A program made the translations under genes and the position numbers. The notes under the pieces were generated by a model, which saw only the letters and a program-made list of their open reading frames with translations, was not told the origin of the DNA and searched no databases. Shown here piece by piece: positions 40,227 through 51,900 of a stretch of DNA of 64,000 nt. Numbering within the stretch: position 1 is the first letter of the stretch; the number at the start of each line of letters is the position of its first letter. Location: positions 9,548,001-9,612,000 of the forward strand of contig CAVNZM010000003.1 in assembly GCA_963693365.1 (NCBI GenBank), in the 5' to 3' direction. Source of the stretch: Amoebidium appalachense. Taxonomy: Eukaryota; Ichthyosporea.

Positions 40227-40373
40227 CTGGGTGGGAATTTATGTTTTTAGTTTAGTTTTTACTCTGTTTATTGTTATGTATTCATTCACTTTGGAAAAAG
40301 GTTTGGTTTATGGTTTCAGGGCCAGTTTTTTATTTCGTTTATTGTTATGTATTCTTGTACCTTTTATTTTTTT

Positions 40374-40410
<37 letters not shown>

Positions 40411-41056
40411 AATTACACTGTAACAGTTTTCGTTTGTACTAAATTTTCTCTATATCTCCTTTTTTCTTGAATGAGGAGAGGGCGGAAGGGGGAAGGGGAG
40501 GGGGAGGGGGGGAGGGGGGGGGGGGGGGGGGGGGGGGAGGGGATAGTACAGGAATAAGAACTGATTGATGTGTTTCTTGCGCGTGCCAGGGCAAAAACGG
40601 GGGGGGGGGGGGGGGGGGGGGGGGGGGAGGGGGAGGGGGGGGGGGGGGGGGGGGGGGGGGGAGGGGGGGGGAGGGAAGGGGGAAGGGGGGGGGGGGGGGG
40701 GGGCGCATGGTAACGACGGTGTAAGACGTGAATAAGTGCCCGAGTGGAAGGAAGGGATGGGGAAGGGATTGACAAGGTAAGAGGGGGCATGAGGGAGGGG
40801 AGGGGGGGGGGGGGGGGGGGGGGGGAGGGACTCAAAGTGAGGGAAGGTAGGAGGGGAGGTCCAAAATGGGGGTTGAGGGGGGAAGGGGGCCCTGAGGGGG
40901 TGGGGGGGGGGGGGGGAGGGGGGGGGCTCCAGGAACATTTAGCTTTCAAGTTTTGTAGAGGTTATATTATGAGCAGGCAGACAGAGATATCAGATTTGAG
41001 TGTCCGAGGCCGGGGAGGTTGGGGAAGGCGCACAAGGCGTGTATGTGTGTGTATGT

Positions 41057-41105
<49 letters not shown>

Positions 41106-41108
41106 TAC
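40227..41108 (-). other. Intron of the CotH-like gene
   Basis: GT-AG intron filled with poly-C/poly-G (on the plus strand G-runs at 40518-40537, 40600-40660, 40801-40825 and 41071-41101) and a poly-T at about 40378-40409. The phase across it is exact (CG|G then TGG). Confidence 0.6.
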
Positions 41109-41838
41109 CGCCTGGCATCAAGGGGAGAATGCAGGAAGAAATTTTGTGTCAGAACGTCGGAATCGAGCAACAGAGAAGCCACAGCCAAGAAAGTCACCAC
41201 ATTCTCTTCGATGAAATTCGGGCGAAAAAGTGTTTCAAACCCCTTCGAGTCGTTTTGGTAGTATGTTCTGGTAATATCCGCGGTAACATTACTTATTTTC
41301 CGGTACCATATGTCGTCATGTTCGTGTGTTTGGGGGTCCAACCAATCTTTCGTCTCTGGCCACCCCTCCCGGGGGGGTTCATAGACGAAATTCTTGGCCT
41401 TAAGCAAAATTCCGCTCTTGTCCAGACCGCGATTTTCGAGCATGTCATCATCCGCGTCTTCGATCACCGTATAGAGCCCCCACTGTGTGCCGTTAATTTT
41501 CACGTTGACGAAATTTGCGTTAAGGGAAACCATACCCGGAACTTCGCGTAAAAGCTCATACCCGAGTGTGTGTCTGAGCTTGCTAACATCGAAAGGAGAC
41601 CTGGAGACAACGATTTTTCTCGTTCCGCGCCATTTTCCAAGCGGGGCGTCTTTATCTAATTTAACGTTGAAAGATTTAACCCCGTCGTGACGAGAAGTCG
41701 CGCCGTGAACATAAATTTTCCCACGCGGGGCCGTGAATTCGATGGATAGTCCTTGGACCGGATACACGCCCGAATGGATATTTTTGCCGTGCCGTTGCCT
41801 TCCCCACGCGGTTGCTCGTACATATCGTCCCATGAAAC
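41109..41838 (-). pseudogene. CotH kinase domain exon, 3' of the copia insertion
   Basis: Encodes the core of a CotH (spore-coat protein H) kinase domain: HGATSRHDGVKSF, KIVVSRSPFDVSKLRHTLGY, VNVKINGTQWGLYTVIED, LLKAKNF, then FLAVASLLLDSDVLTQNFFL. CotH proteins are atypical secreted or surface protein kinases. The exon ends at DARR|GTATGT. The frame that continues the upstream half (…STEVVSWDDMYEQPRGEGNG) and the CotH frame differ by one base, apparently a lost A in the run at 41781-41785. TSD GTTTC (41834-41838) joins it to the 3' LTR. Confidence 0.75.
41834..41838. other. Copia target-site duplication (left)
   Basis: GAAAC on the plus strand (GTTTC on the coding strand), identical to 47598-47602. 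Confidence 0.95.
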
Positions 41839-42619
41839 TGTTGGACATTGTGTTCATAGAAGCTAGTTCTAGTGCACGTTGTTCCTTCTGTAAGTCAGAA
41901 ATGATTGCATCTTGTGAGGCCAACCTCTGCTCCAGTAGTTGGACTAGTTGCTGCAACTGTAAGTTGTCAGACATAGTGTCGTGTATGATGGGTAACTAGT
42001 CTATGTGTTTTGTGCACTGAAAACGACAGTAGAAAAGTGTAAATCAAACGTTCTGCTTCCCATGTTTGTGACATGGGAGGCACTGCTTTATATAGTCGTT
42101 GGCCACCTCATGGTGGCCTCGTGTGCACCCTGGTGGTGGGCCATGTACAGCATGGCCGAAAAGAGAGCACAATGAAAACAAGTCGTTAAAGATATAAAAG
42201 TTAACTGTGCACGTTGAGTGGCTAGTTAACTTGCACTAAAGCACACAAATAAACGTGTTTAACACACCAATTGCAGTTAAACGTAAATCTTACTTCACAC
42301 AACTAAAAATATTCTGAGAATATCCGGGAATAAAGCACACTACCACTCTAAGAATAGAATCCTGTGGCAAATATAGACATGACATCATCTGAACCGGGAA
42401 TATTAATTAATGAGCACAATTAGCACGTTGCTAGTGAAGCTCGTCATTGGTACAGTTTCGGCTCAAACATATAACTACCATATATGAATATGACCGTAAA
42501 CAAAAGCTCTATGCACTCGAGTGAGTGTTGAAACAATTATTCAATTGCTCAGAGAAAGTTCTGCTCAGAAACTTTCTCTAACAGACATTGCTAGCCGGGA
42601 GTACCAGTGTACTCCAACA
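41839..42619 (-). repeat. Copia 3' LTR
   Basis: 781 bases. Carries a 16-base extra segment (AGAAAGTTCTGCTCAG-type duplication near 42549-42566) relative to the 5' LTR. Contains TATATAAA (42087-42094) and the Gag start codon (41974), whose frame runs through the LTR end into host CotH sequence. Confidence 0.95.
42057..42160 (-). promoter_or_regulatory. LTR promoter: TATA box with three perfect stem-loops
   Basis: TATATAAA on the minus strand at 42087-42094, 113 bases before the ATG. Nearby perfect palindromic stems: CCATGT/ACATGG (42060-42076, in the leader), GGCCACC/GGTGGCC (42101-42118) and GGCCATG/CATGGCC (42139-42157), both upstream of the TATA box. The same set is present in the 5' LTR at about 47050-47150. 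Confidence 0.65.
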
Positions 42620-42804
42620 CCCCTACTCAATTGGATAATTGTGGTATGAATTAATGCAACTGAGCTCGAGTGCTTCAGGCGCACAAAATACAGACAATAA
42701 AGATTCCCCTACTCAATTTTAGTATGGTACACGTAGTTGCACAGTCGGATGCAACTCTCTCCCCCCCCTGAAGTATGAGGGCGCAGTTGGTTGATGACGG
42801 GTGC
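42620..42804 (-). other. Copia 3' untranslated region and polypurine tract
   Basis: On the minus strand the sequence directly before the LTR is GAGTAGGGG, a short polypurine tract. A second ATTGAGTAGGGG lies at about 42707-42718 and a GGGGGGGAGAG tract at about 42759-42769, possible second plus-strand priming sites. Confidence 0.6.
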
Positions 42805-45198
42805 TCAGCACATGTTGAGCATCCCCACGGCCTTGGTGAAGAAAGAGGCAGACAGGGCCTTGGTGAACATGTCGGCCTTGTTGTCAGTAGAAGCCACCGG
42901 GACCACAGTGATGTTGCCCAGCAGGTGATGTTCCTTGACGGAGCAGTAGCGGACGTCGATGTGCTTGGTCTTGGGCTTAACCCCCAGGGTGTCCAGCAGG
43001 GCCCGGGCAGACTCATTGTCCCCATGGATGGGCACCGGGGTGGGCTCATCGATAGGATTAAGGCCCAGGTCGTCCATCACATAGTTGAGCCATATGGCCT
43101 CGTTCGTAGCAGCAGACATGGCCACAAATTCAGCCTCAGTGGAGCTGTGGGTGGTGATGGACTGGAGCCGAGACACCCAGGACACAGGGGAGGAGTTGAT
43201 GAAGAAGACATAGCCCGTGGTGGAGCGCCGGGTGTCGCGGTCCTCGGCGTAGTCGGAGTCGGAGTAGCCAACAAGGGTGGGGGGGCCGGGACGGTAGACA
43301 ATACCCAGGTCGATGGTGGCCAGCAGGTAGCTTACAACTCTGGTAGCCATAGTCCAGTGGGTGACGGTGGGCGCATGAATGTGTCGAGTAAGGACTCCCA
43401 GAGCCTGGGAAATGTCGGGGCGGGTGGTACGCGCAATCCACAGCAGGGCACCGACCAGGCTGGCATAGTCCTCCTTCTTGCTGTGGGCTGGGGTCTTGTT
43501 GCTTTCACTGGCCTGGCCCGGGACGATGGGGGTCTTGGTGCCGGACATGTGGGTGAGACGAAAACGGGCAGCCAAGTCGATGATGTGTTGACGATGGCCC
43601 AGACGCAGAGACCCGTCCTCCAGCCAGGTAAGAGTGTGCCCGATGAGCAGGGTAGGACGACCCAGGTCCTTGGCAGAGAAACGAGCATCCAGCTTGGTGA
43701 AAAAATCGTCGATGAGCGCATCAGTGGCGGCCGTCACGGTGAAGTCATCCACGTAGGCAGCAAGGGCAATAAACGTTGGGGTCCCGGCATTCTTGATGAA
43801 CAGGCACGGGTCAGCAGCACTCACAATGAAGCCTTGGTCGAGGAGATGGTCACGGAGGGCCTCATACCACTGGCGCGGTGCCTGTTTTAGGCCGTAGAGC
43901 GCCTTGTGGAGCAAGCCGACAGCATGGGGGGCCGAGGGGTTGACGAAGCCAGGGGGCTGCTCAATGTAGATGGTCTTGTTGACGGTGCCGTTGAGGAATG
44001 CTGTGTTGACGTCGATGTGGCGCAGAGGCAGACCTTGGGCCACGGAGGTAGCCAAAACCAGCCGGATGGTAGCCAGCGCAGCCACAGGTGACTCGGTGAC
44101 GAAATAGTCCTGGCCAGGCTGCTGGTAGTTGCCCCGGGCCACAAGCCGGGCCTTGAAAGCAGTGACGTTGCCGACGTTGTCCTGCTTGACCGTAAAGACC
44201 CAGCCGACCGGAATGACAGTGGAGCCATCCTCTGGACGGGGCACAAGGGTGAAGGTGCCGTTGTCTTCCAGGGCCTTGAGCTCACGGTGTGCAGCCTCCT
44301 CCCATTTCAGACGCTGGGGACTCTTGAGTGCAGCCCGGACAGTCTTGGGGACAACAATGGTGGAAGCCTTGATGGGTGTTGATGCAGAAGCCGTAGCCTG
44401 GGAGGCAAGGGGGGCCGTAGCAGCAGCCACGTTGGCAGTCGGGCCTCGACGTTGGTCGTTGTACACAGCGCCACTACGGGTCGTCCGGGGGAGCCGATGT
44501 GCAGGCTCGGGCAGGATCGGAATGTCCAATTGATCACTCGGCGCTGTCCCATTGGCTGACAGACGAGACGAATCAGATTGCTGATCATTCCGGACGATGT
44601 GATTGGCTGGCTGATTTGACGAATCAGATGACTCCAAAAAATGATGAATTGCCGGTGCGGTCGACCAATCAGATGGGACATCACGGAGGGGGTGCAGAAT
44701 AGCAGCCTCGTCGACCTGCACGTCACGGCTGACGGTCATCTTGTGTGCTGCTGGAATCCAGACCTTGTAGCCCTTGATGTTAGGAGGGTAGCCCACGAAG
44801 ATGCCCTTGACGGCACGAGGCGCCAGTTTCGGTGTATCCTGTTGATGGACGTAGCAGGGAGAGCCCCAGACACGGAGCCGGCTGTAGTCGGGAGGAATGC
44901 CGGTCCACAGCAGGGCGGGAGACGATTGGCTGCCGGTGGCTCGCGACGGGAGCATGTTGCATATAAAAGCCGCGGTCACAGCTGCCTCGGCCCAGAATCC
45001 CACCGGAAGGCCGGACTGCTGCAGGAGTGCCCGAACCATGTCGAGGAGGGTCCGGTTCAGTCGTTCGGCAGTCCCATTCTGTTGAGGAGAGCCGGTGGTA
45101 GTGATCTGATGGCGAATGCCGTGCTCACGGTTGTAGTCCCCGAAGGCCGTGCCCATGTACTCGCCCCCCGTCGGACTGAAACACCTGCATGGGAACAC
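42805..45198 (-). CDS. pol: Copia Pol: integrase C-terminal half, RT, RNase H
   Basis: 797-codon frame ending at 42805. It starts within integrase (SPQQNGTAERLNRT holds the catalytic Glu), then the GKAV-like FVGYPP and WIPAA segments. RT follows: WVFTVKQ, HIDVNTAFLNG with a catalytic Asp, YGLKQAPRQWYE, and YVDD at about 43744-43755. RNase H follows: YSDSDYAEDRDTRRSTTGY, SSTEAEF, KTKHIDVRYC. The frame is off by one base from the upstream protease/integrase frame. The first codons of the frame are not a real start; translation should arrive from upstream as a polyprotein. Confidence 0.93.
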   Translation of the reverse strand: MFPCRCFSPTGGEYMGTAFGDYNREHGIRHQITTTGSPQQNGTAERLNRTLLDMVRALLQQSGLPVGFWAEAAVTAAFICNMLPSRATGSQSSPALLWTGIPPDYSRLRVWGSPCYVHQQDTPKLAPRAVKGIFVGYPPNIKGYKVWIPAAHKMTVSRDVQVDEAAILHPLRDVPSDWSTAPAIHHFLESSDSSNQPANHIVRNDQQSDSSRLSANGTAPSDQLDIPILPEPAHRLPRTTRSGAVYNDQRRGPTANVAAATAPLASQATASASTPIKASTIVVPKTVRAALKSPQRLKWEEAAHRELKALEDNGTFTLVPRPEDGSTVIPVGWVFTVKQDNVGNVTAFKARLVARGNYQQPGQDYFVTESPVAALATIRLVLATSVAQGLPLRHIDVNTAFLNGTVNKTIYIEQPPGFVNPSAPHAVGLLHKALYGLKQAPRQWYEALRDHLLDQGFIVSAADPCLFIKNAGTPTFIALAAYVDDFTVTAATDALIDDFFTKLDARFSAKDLGRPTLLIGHTLTWLEDGSLRLGHRQHIIDLAARFRLTHMSGTKTPIVPGQASESNKTPAHSKKEDYASLVGALLWIARTTRPDISQALGVLTRHIHAPTVTHWTMATRVVSYLLATIDLGIVYRPGPPTLVGYSDSDYAEDRDTRRSTTGYVFFINSSPVSWVSRLQSITTHSSTEAEFVAMSAATNEAIWLNYVMDDLGLNPIDEPTPVPIHGDNESARALLDTLGVKPKTKHIDVRYCSVKEHHLLGNITVVPVASTDNKADMFTKALSASFFTKAVGMLNMC

Positions 45199-46135
45199 CG
45201 TGTTGGGTAACCGCCGCCTTGTGGTACGTCACATATGCAGCCAGTGTGTCTGACTTCTTGACGAGGGGCACGGCCGTGGTGTGGCCGGTGAAGTCGTCGT
45301 GGAACGTCGCCAAGTACTGAGCACCACCGATCGCGGGAGGGAAGGGGCCGCTGATGTCGCTGTGAACCTTGGCTAGGACCCGGGGAGCTTGGCTGGTTGA
45401 TTCGGAGAAGGCAACACGGTGGGCTTTGCCGAGGGCACAGGGCTCACACACACCCCGAGACTTGGCACCGCCACCCACCAACAGGCCTGCAGACTTGATG
45501 ACCGAGCGTACAGCGTCAATGCCAGCATGGCCCAGACGGTAGTGCCACGTGTTGAGGTCGGCAGTAACCTTGAGGATACGCGGAGCAGTGGTGGTTTGGG
45601 TGTCCGGGGTTGTGTCCGCGCGCAGAAGAGACACCGCCATGTGGTACAGCTTGGTGCCGACAGCCGAGCCGGTGGCCAGAATTTGATCGCCGTAGCACAA
45701 CTTAACGCCGCCGCGGGTGTCAAAGCGGGGTAAAACGCCGTTGGTAGATGCCGTGAACACACTGATGAGAGTGTCGGGGATGGAGGGCACGTAGAGTACA
45801 TCCGTCAGCTGATGCACCGCAGTAACGCCGTCGATGGTGCTGGAAAAGAACACGTCGCCCACCCCAAGCACTGCACATGCACCCTTGTCGGCTACTTGGA
45901 CCGTGGAGTAAGGCGCCGCACGCATGTTGACGAACACATCGGGCCGGGGGCACACATGGTCAGTGGCTCCAGAGTCGAGGAGCACCTTGTTGGTGCCACA
46001 GTCGTTGCTAGACATGAGGAAAGCATGGCGGTAGTGTGACTGGTAGACAGTGGGTGGTTGACGCAGGAACCCTTGGGGTAGGTGCTGGCACGGTTGTTGC
46101 CAGAGTTGCTGTGTTGGCCGTTGCCGTTGGGGCAC
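45125..46135 (-). CDS. pol: Copia Pol: protease and integrase N-terminal half
   Basis: Aspartic protease motif LLDSGATDHVC (near 45985), GAG-pre-integrase HHCC finger (WHYRLGH...CEPC), and the integrase core first Asp (VHSDISGPF) and second Asp (FQSDGG). Right after FQSDGG the frame leaves integrase at a run of six C on the plus strand (45164-45169); the partner frame carries the remainder. One extra base in this run explains it. The frame overlaps the end of gag by about 240 bases in the -1 relation, so Pol expression would need ribosomal frameshifting. No ATG starts it; I see no classical slippery heptamer. Confidence 0.9.
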   Translation of the reverse strand: MPQRQRPTQQLWQQPCQHLPQGFLRQPPTVYQSHYRHAFLMSSNDCGTNKVLLDSGATDHVCPRPDVFVNMRAAPYSTVQVADKGACAVLGVGDVFFSSTIDGVTAVHQLTDVLYVPSIPDTLISVFTASTNGVLPRFDTRGGVKLCYGDQILATGSAVGTKLYHMAVSLLRADTTPDTQTTTAPRILKVTADLNTWHYRLGHAGIDAVRSVIKSAGLLVGGGAKSRGVCEPCALGKAHRVAFSESTSQAPRVLAKVHSDISGPFPPAIGGAQYLATFHDDFTGHTTAVPLVKKSDTLAAYVTYHKAAVTQHGVPMQVFQSDGGRVHGHGLRGLQP

Positions 46136-46968
46136 TGAGACTTGATGTGGCCTGGTTTGCCGCAGCCGTGGCAGATGACAGGTTGAGGAGCCCGTGTGGT
46201 GAAGGCGGCCGGCCCGGAGCTGGTAGTCACACGTGCACGTGGGTGGCTGGTCTCATATGCCCGTAGCTGTTGGAGGAGGCCCATTACGGTAGGCTTGGGT
46301 GTCATCTTGTAGGCAATGACAGGCATTTCGTAGTAAGGCACCTTGCCGAGGTCGTTGGTGAGCTTGGTCAGCACTTGAGCATCACCAATTTGTGTGCCGT
46401 AATCGGCCAGGCGCCGCACGTAGCCGCGGAGCTTCATGGCGTATTTCGTCGCGGTGTCCGTAGGTTCAGGCGTAGAATTCATGTACAGCCCGATAAGGTC
46501 GTACTGATTGGCCTCAGATTGCTCCAGGTAGTGGGCAGATAGGGCCGACCATATCTCCGCAGGTGTGGTGGTGCGTGTTAACCCTAGGATACAACGCACG
46601 TCAACCGAGAGTGCTTGCCACAGGTAGGAACGGGCAGTGTCGACCTGTTCACGGGTAGCCGGGTGCTCCGTACTGGGCGCGATGGTGTGGAGAAGACCAG
46701 CACCAGAAAGCTGGACATACATGGTTTCGGCCCATGTGTGGTAGTCCGTGCCTGAATCATTATCAATGCCAGTGAAGAGAGGGATGTCGACCTTGAACTT
46801 GATGGAATCATTACGTGAGGGGCCCATAACCCTGTTGGACATTGTGTTCATAGAAGCTAGTTCTAGTGCACGTTGTTCCTTCTGTAAGTCAGAAATGATT
46901 GCATCTTGTGAGGCCAACCTCTGCTCCAGTAGTTGGACTAGTTGCTGCAACTGTAAGTTGTCAGACAT
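45892..46968 (-). CDS. gag: Copia Gag, 358 residues, start inside the 5' LTR
   Basis: ATG at 46968 lies within the 5' LTR; about the first 45 residues are LTR-encoded (MSDNLQLQQLVQLLEQ..., a likely coiled coil). The frame then crosses the primer-binding site. It has a UBN2/Gag-like middle (YLWQALS, LTRTTTPAEIW, SAHYLEQ) and a CCHC zinc knuckle CHGCGKPGHIKSQC near residue 270. The tail after the knuckle overlaps Pol in another frame. Gag forms the virus-like particle and binds RNA. Confidence 0.93.
   Translation of the reverse strand: MSDNLQLQQLVQLLEQRLASQDAIISDLQKEQRALELASMNTMSNRVMGPSRNDSIKFKVDIPLFTGIDNDSGTDYHTWAETMYVQLSGAGLLHTIAPSTEHPATREQVDTARSYLWQALSVDVRCILGLTRTTTPAEIWSALSAHYLEQSEANQYDLIGLYMNSTPEPTDTATKYAMKLRGYVRRLADYGTQIGDAQVLTKLTNDLGKVPYYEMPVIAYKMTPKPTVMGLLQQLRAYETSHPRARVTTSSGPAAFTTRAPQPVICHGCGKPGHIKSQCPNGNGQHSNSGNNRASTYPKGSCVNHPLSTSHTTAMLSSCLATTVAPTRCSSTLEPLTMCAPGPMCSSTCVRRLTPRSK
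46818..46832 (-). other. Copia primer-binding site
   Basis: Directly after the 5' LTR end CCAACA the minus strand reads GGGTTATGGGCCCC. Thirteen bases are complementary to the anticodon arm (GGGCCCATAACCC) of eukaryotic initiator tRNA-Met, implying an internal tRNA-fragment primer as in Drosophila copia. The site is also translated as part of Gag. Confidence 0.85.
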
Positions 46969-47597
46969 AGTGTCGTGTATGATGGGTAACTAGTCTATGT
47001 GTTTTGTGCACTGAAAACGACAGTAGAAAAGTGTAAATCAAACGTTCTGCTTCCCATGTTTGTGACATGGGAGGCACTGCTTTATATAGTCGTTGGCCAC
47101 CTCATGGTGGCCTCGTGTGCACCCTGGTGGTGGGCCATGTACAGCATGGCCGAAAAGAGAGCACAATGAAAACAAGTCGTTAAAGATATAAAAGTTAACT
47201 GTGCACGTTGAGTGGCTAGTTAACTTGCACTAAAGCACACAAATAAACGTGTTTAACACACCAATTGCAGTTAAACGTAAATCTTACTTCACACAACTAA
47301 AAATATTCTGAGAATATCCGGGAAAAAAGCACACTACCACTCTAAGAATAGAATCCTGTGGCAAATATAGACATGACATCATCTGAACCGGGAATATTAA
47401 TTAATGAGCACAATTAGCACGTTGCTAGTGAAGCTCGTCATTGGTACAGTTTCGGCTCAAACATATAACTACCATATATGAATATGACCGTAAACAAAAG
47501 CTCTATGCACTCGAGTGAGTGTTGAAACAATTATTCAATTGCTCAGAAACTTTCTCTAACAGACATTGCTAGCCGGGAGTACCAGTGTACTCCAACA
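46833..47597 (-). repeat. Copia 5' LTR
   Basis: 765 bases, TGTTGGAGTACACTGG...ATGTCCAACA on the minus strand. Contains the promoter motifs described for the 3' LTR and the first ~45 codons of Gag. Confidence 0.95.
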
Positions 47598-47602
47598 GAA
47601 AC
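47598..47602. other. Copia target-site duplication (right)
   Basis: GAAAC on the plus strand, identical to 41834-41838, directly abutting the 5' LTR. Confidence 0.95.
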
Positions 47603-48362
47603 CACCTCTGTTGAAAAAGTCTGAATTTCAAGATCGTCCACAGTGTCCCACGTGAATTTTCCGGTGTAGGCCGAAGGGGGGTCCGAAATGTTGTACACCC
47701 TCTCGTAATATTCGGTGATGTTTCCCTCCGATCCGTCCGAAAATACGTTTGGTGCCCCCATAGTAACTAAAGATGTCGCTGCATACGTTCCGTTTTTTCT
47801 CCGCGCATATAGCTAGACGTGTCCGGAATTTCGCCCTCCTCCCACGAAACACTCGAAGCAAGGGTTGAACCGTTAAATAGTTGAACCGCGTCTTTTGTAC
47901 CCGAAAGGCCAAAATCAAACTCGCATGACGTTTTCCCCTCAAAAACCACCATGTAACTGCCGGCAGGAATACGTGCACACTCGCCTGAAAAACTCATGTG
48001 CGTATGTGTAACGTTGTCATCTACTAGAGACCACCCGTTCAGTTCCGCGCCGCATTCTGTGTTTTGGTTGTGGATTTCCACCCAGTCGCGCGGTTTGTGC
48101 GGGTAGATCTCGTTTATAACCACTGCGTTTTTCACTTCGTCCGTACATGTGCGTAGAATAGGTGCTACGTTGACAGATGAACTGTCCTTGGGTATAAGAA
48201 TCGCACAAGGGATAATGATGGCTAGAGCAGCGGCGGTACCTAGAACACCGGCGAGTATTTGGTATTTTCTTTGCCTATACCAAGGTAGGTCTGAGGCAAT
48301 CGCAGGAGGAGAGTATGGGGGAAAGGAATCGCCCTTTCAGGGTCGTAAAATTGTGTCGCCAT
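47598..48362 (-). pseudogene. LTD-CotH membrane protein, 5' half, broken
   Basis: ATG at 48362 begins MATQFYDPERAIPF. A hydrophobic segment after RQRKYQ (ILAGVLGTAAALAIIIPCAI) makes a type II signal anchor. The lamin tail domain follows (VVINEIYPHKPRDWVEIHN, LNGWSLVDD, GSYMVVFEGK, to TMGAPNVF), then a linker into the CotH domain beyond the insertion. LTD followed by CotH is a known surface-protein architecture. Frame breaks: the start and the anchor are one base out of frame, with the G-run 48317-48321 (C5 on the coding strand) as likely site. The LTD end shifts at the T-run 47793-47798 (A6). Both look like single-base losses. With the insertion and the later stop this is most simply a pseudogene. 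Confidence 0.75.
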
Positions 48363-48555
48363 GTTGGTGCGTGTGTGTGCGTGTGTTAGTAAAGAAGCTT
48401 TCTCGTACGGTGCGTTTCTCACTCGCTGCTTGTCAACTCTACATGAAAGTTACCTTTTCAACATTCCTATTTACTCGAAGGGCTAGGCCAAGAATGCGCG
48501 GGACCAATCCGATGATTGACAACATACCACGTCTTAGATTCCGAAAAGATTGCCC

Positions 48556-48945
48556 CTAGACAATCACGAAAAAGAGGTGTATATGTATATAACTGTTGTT
48601 ATCAAATAAGTTGAAAGTAAAGAGAAAAACTTTCAGTGCGGTAAATGCACGCTTGCAGTACATAACGTCATTCACGAAAGTATGAACTATGTAGCCCGTT
48701 GTGTCGCCGAAAGACAAGGAATGGGTACCAATTTGGAGCCCTGGAGGCATTGCGTTGGAGATAACCATATATAGGTTGTTTACCTCATTTGAATTGGTTA
48801 ACTTGACTGGGAAGTCAATTGCGAACCATGGACAGGCTCCAAAGTCAAGTGACTCAAGCCATCTTATGCGAATATGGCGTATACGCAAATACTTGTATTT
48901 GATAGAATAACTAAAATTTACCAAAAAAAAGCGTTTTCTGAGCAA
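48556..48945 (-). CDS. Possible exon or ORF, unknown
   Basis: Open minus-strand frame of about 129 codons ending at 48556, with protein-like composition (CPWFAIDFPVKLTNSNEVNN, MPPGLQIGTHSLSFGDTTGY). The first codon of the frame is TTG, so either an intron precedes it or translation starts at an internal ATG. It lies about 200 bases upstream of the LTD-CotH gene on the same strand. No family is recognised; it could be an exon of another surface protein or chance. Confidence 0.3.
   Translation of the reverse strand: MLRKRFFLVNFSYSIKYKYLRIRHIRIRWLESLDFGACPWFAIDFPVKLTNSNEVNNLYMVISNAMPPGLQIGTHSLSFGDTTGYIVHTFVNDVMYCKRAFTALKVFLFTFNLFDNNSYIHIHLFFVIV

Positions 48946-51900
<2,955 letters not shown>

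Larger units (their letters stand above)
41839..47597 (-). mobile_element. Ty1/copia LTR retrotransposon, full length
   Basis: 5,759-bp element with LTRs of 781 (41839-42619) and 765 bases (46833-47597), termini TGTTGG...CCAACA and a 5-bp target duplication GTTTC. Domain order is Gag zinc knuckle, protease, integrase, reverse transcriptase, RNase H, the copia (Pseudoviridae) order. The LTRs differ, by eye, by one substitution and a 16-base indel, so insertion is recent. The primer site GGGTTATGGGCCC matches the anticodon arm of initiator tRNA-Met, as in Drosophila copia. Gag starts inside the LTR, as in yeast Ty1. It inserted in the coding sequence of an LTD-CotH gene, same orientation. One frameshift in integrase makes this copy probably non-autonomous. 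Confidence 0.96.

Noticed and set aside
41839-42619. Solo LTR plus an unrelated upstream LTR
   Set aside because: Matching target duplications GTTTC at both outer ends and nearly identical LTRs show one full-length insertion.
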